Of a stretch of 64,000 nucleotides of DNA, positions 36,917-46,213 are shown in pieces (position 1 is the stretch's first letter; each line of letters begins with the position of its first letter). A program made the position numbers and the translations under genes. Below the pieces are notes generated by a model, which saw only the letters and a list, made by a program, of their open reading frames with translations, made no database searches and was not told the DNA's origin. The DNA lies in NCBI GenBank assembly GCA_963776665.1, contig CAVZNQ010000038.1:275252-339251 (forward strand), written 5' to 3'. The DNA is from Roseiarcus sp963776665 (GTDB lineage Bacteria > Pseudomonadota > Alphaproteobacteria > Rhizobiales > Beijerinckiaceae).

Positions 36917-38218
36917 CTATTCCGCCGCGCGCTTCATCTCCGGGTACGCGCAGTGGGCGTCCTCGTTCGCGGCGCCCCGGAACAGCGGGATCACGCGCGC
37001 TTCCTCGAACTTGAGGCCCAGGGTCCGCCACACGTCGACCAGCGCCTCGACGAGCGCCGCGACTTGCGCTTCGCTATGGGCGGGGGTCGGGGTCACGCGC
37101 AGCCGCTCGGTCCCCTTGGCGACGGTCGGGTAGTTGATCGGCTGGATGTAGACCGCGTGCCGCTCGAGCAGCATTTCGCTGGCCGCGCGGCATTTGTGCG
37201 CGTCGCCGACAAACACCGGGACGATGTGCGTAGGATTGTCCATCACCGGCAGGCCGGCGGCGCGCAGCGCATGCTTGACGAGCTTGGCCACGTGCTGATG
37301 ACGCTCGCGCTCGACGGTCGAGCGCTTCAGATGCCGCACGGCGGCGGCGGCGCTTGCGGCCACGCTCGGCGGCAGGGTCGACGTGAAGATGAACGAGGGG
37401 GCGAAGCTCCTGACTGCGTCGACGATCGCCTCGCTTGCCGCGATATAGCCGCCGAGCGAGCCAAATCCTTTGGCGAGGGTGCCCTCGATGACGTCGATGC
37501 GGGCGGCAAGGCCCTCCCGCTCGCTCAAGCCCCCGCCGCGCGGCCCGTAGAGGCCGACCGCATGCACCTCGTCGATATAGGTGAGGGCGTTGTACTTCTC
37601 GGCCAGCGCCACAATCGCGGCGATCGGCGCGATGTCGCCGTCCATCGAGTAGAGGCTCTCGAACACAATGAGCTTGGCGCGGTCGATCGGCTCGGCTGCG
37701 AGCAGTTCTTCGAGGTGATCGACGTCATTGTGGCGCCACACGCGCTTTTCGCAGCCCGAGCGCTTGACGCCCTCGATCATCGAATTGTGGTTCAGAGCGT
37801 CGGAGAGGATGAGGCAATTGGGCAGAAGGCCGGCGATGGTCGAAATCGCCGCGAGATTGGAGATCCAGCCGGAGGTGAACGCCAGCGCCGCCTTCTTGCC
37901 GTGCAGGTCGGCAAGCTCGGCCTCGAGTTCGACGATCGGGTTATGGGTGCCGGAAATGTTGCGGGTGCCGCCGGCCCCGGCGCCGTGGGCGCGCGCGGCC
38001 CGCACCGAAGCCTCGATCACGTCAGGGTGGCCGCCCATGCCGAGATAGTCGTTCGAGCACCAGACGGTCACTTCGCGCGGATCAGTCTCCGAGCCCGCCG
38101 GGCGCCATTGCGCCATCGGGAACCGGAGCGCGTCGCGTTCCAGATTGGCGAAGGTGCGGTAGCGTCCCTCCGCCTTCAGGCGCGCAGTCGCCTCCTCGAA
38201 GCTCCGGTGGTAATCCAT
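36917..38218 (-). CDS. hemA: 5-aminolevulinate synthase
   Basis: PLP-dependent condensation of glycine and succinyl-CoA, the first step of the C4 haem pathway that marks alphaproteobacteria. 433 residues. Motifs include WCSNDYLGMGGHPDV, GAGAGGTRNISGTHNPIVEL, ALNHNSMIEG, IDEVHAVGLYGPRGGG and the PLP lysine in GTLAKGFGSLGGYIA. First gene of the hemA-hemE-hemF run. No Fnr or other regulatory site was recognised in the 230 bases upstream. Confidence 0.97.
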   Translation of the reverse strand: MDYHRSFEEATARLKAEGRYRTFANLERDALRFPMAQWRPAGSETDPREVTVWCSNDYLGMGGHPDVIEASVRAARAHGAGAGGTRNISGTHNPIVELEAELADLHGKKAALAFTSGWISNLAAISTIAGLLPNCLILSDALNHNSMIEGVKRSGCEKRVWRHNDVDHLEELLAAEPIDRAKLIVFESLYSMDGDIAPIAAIVALAEKYNALTYIDEVHAVGLYGPRGGGLSEREGLAARIDVIEGTLAKGFGSLGGYIAASEAIVDAVRSFAPSFIFTSTLPPSVAASAAAAVRHLKRSTVERERHQHVAKLVKHALRAAGLPVMDNPTHIVPVFVGDAHKCRAASEMLLERHAVYIQPINYPTVAKGTERLRVTPTPAHSEAQVAALVEALVDVWRTLGLKFEEARVIPLFRGAANEDAHCAYPEMKRAAE

Positions 38219-38451
38219 CGCGTGTCCTTCTCGGCCCCGCGTCCTTTTAGCCCGGAGCCGCTTTCCTCTTCGCTAACCGGACTGCCGAAACTTGTCCAGT
38301 GTCGGCGGCGGCGGAGGGCGCGCCGCGCATTGACGCGGCAACCGCCCCCGCGGCGTCGCAGACCGGGATTACCGCGGGAAAGTATACGGGGTCGAAATCG
38401 GAAACCCTCAATTCTACGAAGATTTCATCCTCAAATCTGTCGCGCCGCAAC

Positions 38452-39120
38452 TTACGACCGCGGTTTCGATAAATCGTGGCCCAGCAGATCGCCGATCCTG
38501 TCGACGGCGAGGTCGACGGACGCCCCGTCGCGCGGCGGCTCCTGCACGGCGTAGTGGCCCTGCTTCGGGAAGATGGTCGTAACCCGAGCGCCCCAGATCG
38601 CCTTGACCGCGGCCAGGATGCGAGCCTTGTCGTCGACGAGGACGTAATGGGCGGCCGGATGCCAGCGCTCGACGTCGGCGAGCTCGTTTTCCTTATGCAC
38701 GTAGATCAGCACGTTGCCCGCGAACGCGTCCCACAGGCCGGAGCGGGCGATCTTGCGCGGCTGAAAGACCGCGTCGCCGTCGGAGAGAATGACGGCCTGT
38801 CCCCATTGCCGCACGTGGTCGACGACCTGAAGCGCGCCCGGATAAAGGCGCTCGGCGAACGGATAGTCGATGAGCCAGTTGGCGGTGGGCAAGAGGGTAG
38901 GATCATGAAGGCGCTCAATCCTCAGGCGCTCGAGCGCGCCGAGGTAGTCGGCATAGCCGAGCTCCGAGCGCAGCGCCTCGAAGATTGCCCAATAACGCTC
39001 GCAGGCGGGTTCGCCGTGAGCACGCGTGAGCTCCCCTCGCAGGTCGTCCTGAATCCGGTCGTTGTCGAGAAGCGTGTTGTCGACGTCGAACAGAAACACC
39101 GTGTCGGCCGCGGTGCTCAT
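38452..39120 (-). CDS. HAD-superfamily hydrolase
   Basis: A 222-residue HAD phosphatase-like protein. Motif I is FLFDVDNTLLDND with the nucleophilic Asp; motif II is AVILSDGDAVF; motif IV is YVLVDDKARIL. The frame is open upstream, but ATG 39120 starts directly before motif I. It is last in an apparent aldolase-GST-HAD leftward group. Substrate unknown. Confidence 0.85.
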   Translation of the reverse strand: MSTAADTVFLFDVDNTLLDNDRIQDDLRGELTRAHGEPACERYWAIFEALRSELGYADYLGALERLRIERLHDPTLLPTANWLIDYPFAERLYPGALQVVDHVRQWGQAVILSDGDAVFQPRKIARSGLWDAFAGNVLIYVHKENELADVERWHPAAHYVLVDDKARILAAVKAIWGARVTTIFPKQGHYAVQEPPRDGASVDLAVDRIGDLLGHDLSKPRS

Positions 39121-39194
39121 GACGATCTCCCCCGGTTGCGGTCGGCTCCATCCGCTCAGTCGCGTCAAACAATCGTGCGCGAGGGCGCCGGCGG

Positions 39195-39815
39195 TCAGGC
39201 CGGGGCGACCTCTTTCCAATGCGGCGGCCAGGTGTGCTGGACGATCGGCAGCGCGTGCATGCGATCCATCCAGGCCGAAAGACCCGGACCAATGAAGTCG
39301 CTCTTGGCGAAATCCGGACGCTTGCCGGCGATCCGGGCGAAGAGCGCCATGAAGGGATAGACGGTGAGGTCGACCGCGGAGAGATCGCCGGCCAGATAGT
39401 CGCCGGTCGCCGCGCCCTCCCACAGCGCAAGCTCCTGCTTGAGGCCCTTCGCCGTCTCTTCCGAGGGGTCCCGCGCGAAGCGCGTGGCGACGTCGGCGAG
39501 ATAGTGGTCGGCCTCGCGCACCATGCGCCGCTGGATCGCGCGCTTGCGCGGTTCATGAGCGAAAAGCGCCGGGCCGTTGGGCCAGCGGTCCTCGATATAT
39601 TCGACGATCGCCCCGGATTCGTAGAGCGTGAAATCGTCATCGACCAGAACCGGCGCCCGCCGTCGCGGATTGAGCGCGCCATATTCCGGCGTCTTCAGGT
39701 CGCCGTCGGAAAAGGACAGCACCTTCTGATGATAGGGAACGCCCTTGCGCTCGAGCGCGAGCCACACCCGCCAGGCGAAAGGGGAGCCGGAGGCGTAGTA
39801 AAATTTGACCGACAT
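39195..39815 (-). CDS. glutathione S-transferase family protein
   Basis: A 206-residue protein with an N-terminal thioredoxin-fold domain (FYYASGSPFAWRVWLALERKG, then APVLVDDDFTLYESGAIVEYIEDRW) and a C-terminal helical domain (DLSAVDLTVYPFMALFARI). The ESGAI motif is the glutathione-binding site. It lies four bases after the aldolase stop, so the two are likely co-transcribed. Substrate unknown. Confidence 0.9.
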   Translation of the reverse strand: MSVKFYYASGSPFAWRVWLALERKGVPYHQKVLSFSDGDLKTPEYGALNPRRRAPVLVDDDFTLYESGAIVEYIEDRWPNGPALFAHEPRKRAIQRRMVREADHYLADVATRFARDPSEETAKGLKQELALWEGAATGDYLAGDLSAVDLTVYPFMALFARIAGKRPDFAKSDFIGPGLSAWMDRMHALPIVQHTWPPHWKEVAPA

Positions 39816-39819
39816 CGTC

Positions 39820-40719
39820 TCAGGCCTTCACGGTCGAGGCGCGATAGATCTCGCCGATGGCGTCCGCCAGCGCCTTGTCGAACTCGGCGTCGGTCATCGA
39901 CCGCTTCAAATCCTGGGCGAGCGCGCGCGAGAAGCTGGCGATCATCCCGTGATTGGCGGTGAGGCGTTTGTCGGCCTCGTCTCGCGTATAGCCGCCGGAC
40001 AGCGCGACGACCCGCGCGACCCGCTTGTCCTTGATCAGCGGTTGATAGAAATCGGGAACCTCGGGCAGCGTGACCTTGAACATCACCTTGCGCCCGGCCG
40101 GCAAGGCGTCGAGCCCTTTGGTCAGTTCGTCGAGCAGGATCCGCTCGGCTCCAGCCTTGTCCGGGCTTTTGATCGAGATTTCCGGCTCGAGGATCGGCAA
40201 GAGCCCATGTTTGGCGATCTGCTCCCCAAACTCGAACTGCTGCCTGGCGATGGCGGCGATGCCGGTTTTCGACGCCAGGTTGATGGTGGATCGCATCTTG
40301 GTGCCGAACACGCCGAGCTTGACCGCCCGGGCGAGCAGCTTGTCGAGGTCCGGCATCGGCTTCATCAGGCTCACGCCGTCCTTTTCCGCCTCCAGACCTT
40401 TGTCGACCTTGACGATCGGGACGACGCCCCGGTCCTCCCAGAGGTAGGATGGGACCGGCTTCCCCTTCGCCTCGCTGTCCATCGTGCGCTCGAACAGGAT
40501 CGCGGCGATGACCTTGTCGCCCTTGAAGGCCGGCGAACTGATGATGCGCACCCGCATCTCGTGCACGAGCTCGAACATCTTGGCGTCGTCGCCCTGGTAT
40601 TCGCTGTCGGGAACGCCATAGAGCCGGAGCGCCCCCGGGGTCGATCCCCCGCTCTGGTCGAGCGCGGCGATGAAGCCGGGCTTCGTCGACATCTGCGCCA
40701 TCATCTGCTCGTTGGCCAT
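39820..40719 (-). CDS. class I fructose-bisphosphate aldolase
   Basis: A 299-residue Schiff-base aldolase of the bacterial class I type: FIAALDQSGGSTPGALRLYG, FERTMDSEAKGKPVPSYLW, VVPIVKVDKGLE, ILEPEISIKSPDK and the active-site lysine region VMFKVTLPE. It cleaves fructose-1,6-bisphosphate in glycolysis. ATG 40719 has AGGCGAGG nine bases upstream; ATG 40728 would add three residues but coincides with that binding site. Confidence 0.93.
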   Translation of the reverse strand: MANEQMMAQMSTKPGFIAALDQSGGSTPGALRLYGVPDSEYQGDDAKMFELVHEMRVRIISSPAFKGDKVIAAILFERTMDSEAKGKPVPSYLWEDRGVVPIVKVDKGLEAEKDGVSLMKPMPDLDKLLARAVKLGVFGTKMRSTINLASKTGIAAIARQQFEFGEQIAKHGLLPILEPEISIKSPDKAGAERILLDELTKGLDALPAGRKVMFKVTLPEVPDFYQPLIKDKRVARVVALSGGYTRDEADKRLTANHGMIASFSRALAQDLKRSMTDAEFDKALADAIGEIYRASTVKA

Positions 40720-41040
40720 GGCCGTCATCCTCGCCTGAAAGTTCGCCGCGCTTGAGGTTCGTATGCGCGGATGCAATGGAGCGGACGGGAGGCGCGCGTC
40801 AAGAGCGCAAAGTGACGCGCCAGCCCCGCTTCGCCTCAACCGAAACCGGCCGCGTTCCAGTCTATCATCGAACAGGTGACTGTCAGGCGACGCCGTGATC
40901 TCTTCTCCCGCCCGGCGGGAGAAGGTCTCTCTATGTGCGAGATGACTGCCGATCGTCGGGAATCCTGGCGCCCTTCGCCCCCGGGCTTCGCCTGCGGCAG
41001 CGGCCTCGCGCCGGGCCGCCCGATCCTTGCAGCGCGTCGG
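40720..41040. other. intergenic region, aldolase / bacterioferritin-like gene
   Basis: About 320 bases. Apart from the palindrome at 40903-40923 and the aldolase leader I see no feature. Confidence 0.4.
40903..40923. repeat. REP-like palindrome
   Basis: TTCTCCCGC and its exact complement GCGGGAGAA are separated by CCG, giving a 9-bp stem. Palindromes of the form CTTCTCCCG...CGGGAGAAG are common intergenic repeats in Rhizobiales (established knowledge). Only one copy is visible in this window. Confidence 0.6.
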
Positions 41041-41547
41041 TCAGCGACGCTTGGGCAGCGAGCGGTTCCGCGGGCCGCTGTTCACGTTCGGCACGTCTAT
41101 CCCGAGCGCGGTCGCCAGGTCGATCTGATGATCCTGCTCCTGCGTGAGAATCTGCCGGATCTGTTCGGCCAGCGCGTATTCGCCAAGCGCCTCGCACTGG
41201 CGGACCCGATCGCGATAATTGCGAATGGTCTCGTTCTCGTTGTCGAGGTCGAAGCGGAGCATCTCTTTCGCGTCTTTCGAGGTGCGCACCGGCTTCGGCG
41301 TGACCACGGGCATTTTGCCGAGATAGTCGATCTGCCGCGAGAGGATCAGCGCGTGATCGAGCTCCTGCCTGGCGTGGATTTCAAGCTGGGACGCTATGTC
41401 CATGTACTGGGCGCCGGTGAGCACCTGGGAATAAACCACATACGCAATGATCGCCTGGTATTCGCGCGCGAGGTCTTCGTTCAGAAGATCCGCGAGGCGG
41501 TCGCGTGAGATTTCGATTTCGGCGACGGTGGATTTGGGTTCAGCCAT
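41041..41547 (-). CDS. ferritin-like (bacterioferritin-type) protein
   Basis: A 168-residue four-helix-bundle protein of the ferritin-like superfamily, likely storing or oxidising iron. Helix motifs are LNEDLAREYQAIIAYVVYSQ, EIHARQELDHALILSRQIDYLG and LAEQIRQILTQEQDHQIDL. These supply Glu and His residues spaced as in a diiron centre (E..Y, E..H, E..H). ATG 41547 is preceded by AAAGGAAAGAG. Its position between an aldolase and hemC gives no functional hint except proximity to haem genes. Haem binding cannot be decided. Confidence 0.8.
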   Translation of the reverse strand: MAEPKSTVAEIEISRDRLADLLNEDLAREYQAIIAYVVYSQVLTGAQYMDIASQLEIHARQELDHALILSRQIDYLGKMPVVTPKPVRTSKDAKEMLRFDLDNENETIRNYRDRVRQCEALGEYALAEQIRQILTQEQDHQIDLATALGIDVPNVNSGPRNRSLPKRR

Positions 41548-42126
41548 TGGCTCTTTCCTTTGACGGGAGCGACGGAGAGGCCTTTTGGCCCTGATGCTCC
41601 TCATGAGTTGAAGGGCGCTGTGTCTCGGCCTTGGCTCAGGAGCCCGGAGAAAGCGCAAAGATGCTCAGGGACGTGGGCGGCTCCCAAATTCGTTGGTTGA
41701 CAGGTTAAACCCGGCGACCCCCGGGGAGGTTCCGTCGAACTCGCAGAGCGCGGCCATTCCCCGCCAGCGCGCGCCAGCGCCGCAGCTGCTCAGGATCTGG
41801 GAAATCATCGGTTTCTTAGAAATGCGCGAATTATTCTTTGAGAAAAGCAGAAAATGTGTTAGTTTGTAAAACGGCCCGACGGAAGGACGGGCGTCGTCCA
41901 GGCTCAAAAAGAGAGAAAAGATTTTTGGCCAGGGGGGTCCGCGCAACCTTTTGAAAAGTTTGATTCCGGCCATGAGAATCAAAGGAAATCCAACCCTTTT
42001 CCTTTGCTCGATTTTGTCCCGGATGCGCTCGGCTTTGCTGGATTTGGCTCAGTTTGGATTGCGTTTGGTTTCGCCAAAAAAGCACATACACATCGTGGTA
42101 TATATATAGATGGCCGGCGCCCACGC
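41548..42126. other. intergenic region, bacterioferritin-like gene / hemC
   Basis: About 580 bases without a gene. It contains an AT-rich patch (41815-41875), the dispersed repeat copy 2 and a short TATATATATA run near 42103, just after the hemC stop (hemC reads leftwards and ends at 42127). Confidence 0.5.
41896..42061 (-). repeat. dispersed intergenic repeat, copy 2
   Basis: Reverse complement aligns with 2190-2342 (copy 1): the blocks CAATCC, CCAAATCC, GCAAAGGAAAAGGG, GGATTTCCTT, ACTTTTCAAAAGG, GACCCCC, a T-rich run and GGCTC-like end occur in the same order. It follows the hemC stop on the same strand, as copy 1 follows nusB, suggesting a mobile or terminator-like element placed after genes. 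Confidence 0.65.
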
Positions 42127-43059
42127 TCACGCGCCTCTGATCAGCACCCCCTCAGGAAGGCGGGACGCGAGTTCGCGCCCAGCCTCGCGTCCAAGCCGCT
42201 CGGCGTCGGCAGGAGCGCCCTCGGAGGCAATCTCGAAGCGCTCGGAGCCGTCCGGACGCAGAACCTCGCCTCTGAAACTGAGACGCCCGGCCTCGAGGCG
42301 GGCGAGACCGGCGATCGGGGTCCGGCAGGAGCCTTCGAGTTCGGCCAGGAAGGCGCGCTCGGCTGCGAGCGCGGCCGAGGTCTCGGCGTCCGAGATCGGC
42401 TCGAGCGATCGCAGCGCGCGCGCGTCAGCACTGCGTGCGGTGATCGCGATCGCTCCCTGGCCCGGGGCTGGCAGAAAGCGGGCGATGTCGAGCACGGCGC
42501 GCGCGCGCTCAGCGAGGCCCAGTCGCTTGAGGCCGGCGAGCGCGAGCAGGGTTGCGCCGACCGCTCCGGCCTCGGCCTTCTTGAGCCGCGTCTCGACATT
42601 GCCGCGCAGCAATGTCGGCTTGAGGTCCGGCCGCAGCGCCAACGCCTGGGCTTGGCGGCGGAGCGAGGCGGCGCCGAAGGTGGCGCCCTGCGGCAGGTCC
42701 TCGATCGTCTCGGCGAAGGCCGAGACTAGCGCGTCGCGCACGTCCTCGCGCGGCAGGAAGGCGGCGATCGTGACGCCCTGCGGCGACAGCGACGGCAGGT
42801 CCTTGGCCGAATGGACCGCCGCGTCGATTTCGCCGGCGAGGAGCGCGGCGTCGATTTCCTTCGTGAACAGGCCCTTGCCGCCGGCCTCGGCGAGAGGCCG
42901 GTCCTGGATGCTGTCGCCGCTGGTGCGGATCGCCTTGAGCGCGATGCGGTCGATCTCCCAGCCCTGCGCCTCGGCCAAAAGCCGGCGCGCCTCGTTCGCT
43001 TGCGCGAGCGCCAGAGGCGATCCGCGCGTGCCGAGCGTGAACAGGATGGAGGCGGTCAT
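42127..43059 (-). CDS. hemC: hydroxymethylbilane synthase (porphobilinogen deaminase)
   Basis: Polymerises four porphobilinogens to hydroxymethylbilane. 310 residues. Motifs are LGTRGSPLALAQANEARRLL at the N terminus, VHSAKDLPS, LPREDVRDALVS, GAASLRRQAQ, RGNVETRLKK and the dipyrromethane cofactor cysteine in LEGSCRTPIAG. ATG 43059. It is the last clear core gene before the accessory region that begins with the integrase at 43300, reading away from it. Confidence 0.97.
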   Translation of the reverse strand: MTASILFTLGTRGSPLALAQANEARRLLAEAQGWEIDRIALKAIRTSGDSIQDRPLAEAGGKGLFTKEIDAALLAGEIDAAVHSAKDLPSLSPQGVTIAAFLPREDVRDALVSAFAETIEDLPQGATFGAASLRRQAQALALRPDLKPTLLRGNVETRLKKAEAGAVGATLLALAGLKRLGLAERARAVLDIARFLPAPGQGAIAITARSADARALRSLEPISDAETSAALAAERAFLAELEGSCRTPIAGLARLEAGRLSFRGEVLRPDGSERFEIASEGAPADAERLGREAGRELASRLPEGVLIRGA

Positions 43060-43299
43060 CGCGGAATCGAGAGCATCGACGACCGGGCCTTTCCTGAGGT
43101 TCCCGCCTTGTCGGGTCGAGGAGCGCGCTGGCGGAAGGAGTGTCCGACGAACTATCGTTCGAGAGTGGATTAGATGATGTAGACGCTCCTTGTCAATTCA
43201 GAGAGTTGCCGAAATAATTGTCTTCCCTTGAGTGAGGTTGATCGCCATAATCCGCCGCATTAAGTGGGACCCAAAGTGGGACCTGCGTCGGGCAGGCAT

Positions 43300-44544
43300 A
43301 TGGCGCGAACACGAAACAAGCTGACGGCGCGCGCGGTTGCGACGCTTTCGAGGCCGGGGAAGCACTCAGACGGCGGCGGCCTCTATTTGCGGATAGACAA
43401 CGATGATGTGTCCATCCGGCGGAGGTGGATTTTCCGTTTCGTCTCGCGGGATCGCACACGCGAAATGGGGCTGGGCGGATATCCTGAAGTGTCCTTGGCG
43501 GACGCGCGGAAAGCCCGCGACGCCGCCGAGAAATTCGTCCAGTCGGGTCAAGACCCAATCGCTGCGCGAGACGACGAGCGGCGCGCTCAGATCGGTAAAC
43601 CGACTTTTGGGCAGATGGCTGACGCTTTGATCGAAGCTAAAAGCTCGGAATGGCGCAACGATAAGCACCGCGAGCAGTGGAAGATGACGCTCGAGCACTA
43701 TGCCGCTCCGTTGCGGTCTAGACCTGTCGACGAGATCGATACCGACGCCGTCCTCTCCGTGCTGCAGCCCATTTGGCGCTCGAAGGCGGAAACTGCGTCG
43801 CGTCTACGCGGACGGATCGAAGCGGTTATCGATGCCGCGCGAGCGAAGGGGCACATTCCGCGGAACGAGGCTAATCCTGCGCGCTGGCGCGGGCATCTCG
43901 ACAAATTGCTCCCAAAGCGGGCGAAGCTCACGCGCGGTCACCATGCCGCCCTTCCTTACGATAAGTTGCCCACCTTCGTCACTGAGTTGCGCACGCGGGA
44001 CGCGACCGCGGCGGCGGCGCTTGAGTTCTGCATCCTGACCGCAGCGCGATCCGGCGAAGTGTTTGGCGCACGTTGGGAGGAGATGGACCTATCCAACAAG
44101 ATATGGATCGTGCCGGCCAAGCGCATGAAGGCCGCGCGCGAGCATCGGGTTCCGCTCTCGGCGAGGGCGATTGAAATTCTGCAAAGGCTCCAGGAAGCCC
44201 GAACCGGCGATTTCGTCTTTGCCGGTCGGAAACCCAACCAGCCGCTATCGGGCATGGCGATGGAAATGCTCCTCCGCCGCATGAACATGAACGACGTGAC
44301 CGTGCACGGGTTTAGATCGGCTTTTCGCGATTGGGCGGGCAACGAGACGGATTTCGCCCGGGAGCTGGCGGAGGCCGCGCTCGCGCATGTGATTGGGGAT
44401 CAGGCGGAACAAGCCTATCGGCGAAGCGACGCCCTCGAGAAACGGCGCGCGCTGATGGAGGCGTGGGCGCGCTGGTGCGAATCGGAAGTGGGAGGCGCTG
44501 ATCCAATCAAAGCTGGCTGGGGCGGACGCCAATTCCTGACCTGA
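43300..44544 (+). CDS. P4-type tyrosine recombinase / integrase
   Basis: A 414-residue site-specific integrase. The N-terminal DUF4102 arm-binding domain (LSRPGKHSDGGGLYLRI, MGLGGYPEVSLADARKARD) is followed by the catalytic domain with the first Arg in ILTAARSGEVFGARW, HGFRSAFRDW (H-x-x-R), the LAHVIGDQAEQAYRRSD box holding the second His and the nucleophilic Tyr, and a normal end. Two copies of GTGGGACC lie just upstream (43265-43282). These could be arm-type sites, but this is inference. No tRNA or attachment duplication was found near it. It marks the left side of an accessory region. Confidence 0.92.
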   Translation: MARTRNKLTARAVATLSRPGKHSDGGGLYLRIDNDDVSIRRRWIFRFVSRDRTREMGLGGYPEVSLADARKARDAAEKFVQSGQDPIAARDDERRAQIGKPTFGQMADALIEAKSSEWRNDKHREQWKMTLEHYAAPLRSRPVDEIDTDAVLSVLQPIWRSKAETASRLRGRIEAVIDAARAKGHIPRNEANPARWRGHLDKLLPKRAKLTRGHHAALPYDKLPTFVTELRTRDATAAAALEFCILTAARSGEVFGARWEEMDLSNKIWIVPAKRMKAAREHRVPLSARAIEILQRLQEARTGDFVFAGRKPNQPLSGMAMEMLLRRMNMNDVTVHGFRSAFRDWAGNETDFARELAEAALAHVIGDQAEQAYRRSDALEKRRALMEAWARWCESEVGGADPIKAGWGGRQFLT

Positions 44545-45364
44545 GATCGACATTAGCCTTGACATTCTCGCTCGAAGCATCGATTTTGGTCTTGCCTCCG
44601 GTTAACGCGGCCCCGGAGGACGGTCCATGACCGCACTAACCCGTGATGCTCAAAACGCAGAAGACGCCGGTGGCGTCGTTTTGTCATCGCGGGCGGCACG
44701 GTGCGGGAACTTCGAAAACGTCACACACAATCCGCTATTGGTGCGCCACGTGCTGGCGAACCAACCATGCGGGCACCGGCCGCAGCAGACTGCGCTCAGC
44801 CGGACCTAACGTCCGGGCTTGCGGAGAGCACCGCGCGCTCGCGCGCGACTAGCGCAAGCTCCGGTACCGACGGCGATACCGGGTCTGTCGCGACAAACCG
44901 TTCACCACGACGATCGACGCTCGCGCCGGACGCGGCGGCATTCTCCGATCCGAGGCGCGCCTTTGCGTCGTCGCCACGCCATTGGTTCGACCGCCTTAGC
45001 CAAACCTGTAGCGACAATCCAAACCCGTGTGAGCCGCACTGGGGCCCGCCTCACCGCCGCTCATCTCGAGCGTGATAGTCGCGGCGAATTGATGTTTTGT
45101 CGATGTTTCATGTTTCAATTGTTTCAGTCGCCGCCCCGGCCGTGGGCGTGATCCCCCAAAGGGCGGCGCTCCGACGATCGCGAAGGCGCCAGCTGCTAGG
45201 GCCTTCTGCCATTTAGCCTGACGCGTATCCGGCAGTGGCGACGTAGTTGGCGCATTCGGCCGGCGGCGAGGGCCTGCGAGATGGCATCGTCGTGGGGGCA
45301 TATTTAAAGAGCACCGCCACGCTGGTGCCGTCGGGAGAGCGGCGTGCAAGCCCGCAGGCCGCTT
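44545..45364. other. sparse region right of the integrase
   Basis: About 820 bases without a firm gene. ATG 44627 follows GGAGG by seven bases and opens a 60-codon frame with no similarity I recognise; an overlapping frame from 44640 contains a WCATCW cysteine pair. Neither is supported further. One arm of a 17-base inverted repeat is at 45023-45039. Confidence 0.4.
45023..45039 (+). repeat. 17-base inverted repeat, left arm (right arm 46900-46916)
   Basis: ACCCGTGTGAGCCGCAC is exactly complementary to 46900-46916. The arms are 1.9 kb apart and flank the oxidoreductase gene at 45365-46213. They may be leftovers of a duplicated segment rather than transposon ends, since no transposase lies between them. 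Confidence 0.5.
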
Positions 45365-46213
45365 TTAAGCTGGCTCTTTCAGCCTGGCGATAAATACGTC
45401 CAGAGACCGGATCTCCGCCTGCTCGCCGGTCTGATCGGCTGCGAGACGGCGACAAAGCGCTGCCATCCCCTGGAAGATAAGGCGGGCGGCGGGATCGTCG
45501 CCGAGGAACTCGGCGATCTCTTCCATCTCGGGAGCCCAGCGATAAGCCTTCGGATACATGTCAGGTATTCGGGCGTAGCGATCCAAAAGCTCTGGCCGGC
45601 TTTCCGATAGTTCGGCGCGGAGCGCATCGGCGGCCCCGGCGCGGGTGGCGCCGAGCAGCATCGCGGCAGTAAGGAGCGTCGTCCCCTTGTTGATTCCGGC
45701 GTAGGACATCTTGAGAGCGGAAGCAGCACCGAGCGGGGCCTTCATGATTCGGACATTGAGGCCAAGATCATTGAGCCCTGCCAGAGCCGACGCCGCTTGC
45801 CCAGAAAAATAGAAGTTGGGGCCGCCGCTTTGCCCTGGCGGCGGACCGATGATTCCGCCATCGACGAAGGCTGCGCCCGTCGGCGTGATGACAGCGGCGA
45901 TCCGGCGCACGGTCTCCACGTTGATGGCGTTGCAATCGGCAAAAATTGCCTTGTGCGACGCGCGGGACAACGGCGCTGCGAAACGCTGGGCAAGCGCGAA
46001 CGCCTCGTTGGGCGGGAGGATGGAGAGGATCACGTCGGCCTGGGCGATGGCGTCGTCATCGGCGCCAATCATGCCCGTCGCTTCGGCGCGGCGGATGGTT
46101 GCGATGCTGCGCCCTGTCAGCGATGTGAGCACACGCGCACCGTGCTCGCTAAGGCGACGACCCACCGCGCTGCCCATGGCGCCCGGCGCTATGATAGCGA
46201 CTTTTGTCAACAT
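45365..46213 (-). CDS. NAD(P)-dependent oxidoreductase (6-phosphogluconate dehydrogenase-like, DUF1932)
   Basis: A 282-residue beta-hydroxyacid-dehydrogenase-like protein. Rossmann start VAIIAPGAMGSAVGRRLSEHG, substrate loop FVDGGIIGPPPGQSG and the catalytic lysine region ALKMSYAGINKGTTLL are followed by a DUF1932-type C-terminal helical domain. ATG 46213 begins exactly at the Rossmann fold. The protein appears intact although it stands isolated among gene fragments, so it may be cargo of the island. Substrate unknown. Confidence 0.85.
   Translation of the reverse strand: MLTKVAIIAPGAMGSAVGRRLSEHGARVLTSLTGRSIATIRRAEATGMIGADDDAIAQADVILSILPPNEAFALAQRFAAPLSRASHKAIFADCNAINVETVRRIAAVITPTGAAFVDGGIIGPPPGQSGGPNFYFSGQAASALAGLNDLGLNVRIMKAPLGAASALKMSYAGINKGTTLLTAAMLLGATRAGAADALRAELSESRPELLDRYARIPDMYPKAYRWAPEMEEIAEFLGDDPAARLIFQGMAALCRRLAADQTGEQAEIRSLDVFIARLKEPA

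Noticed and set aside
40903..40923. CRISPR repeat
   Set aside because: A single palindrome without spaced copies; no array-like periodic repeats occur in the window.
43060..43299. tRNA gene as integrase target
   Set aside because: Read on both strands; no TTCGA arm with a matching acceptor stem was found here or elsewhere in the window.
44627..44809. Small gene right of the integrase
   Set aside because: It has a GGAGG upstream, but overlapping frames are equally open and neither translation resembles a known protein; left as a note.
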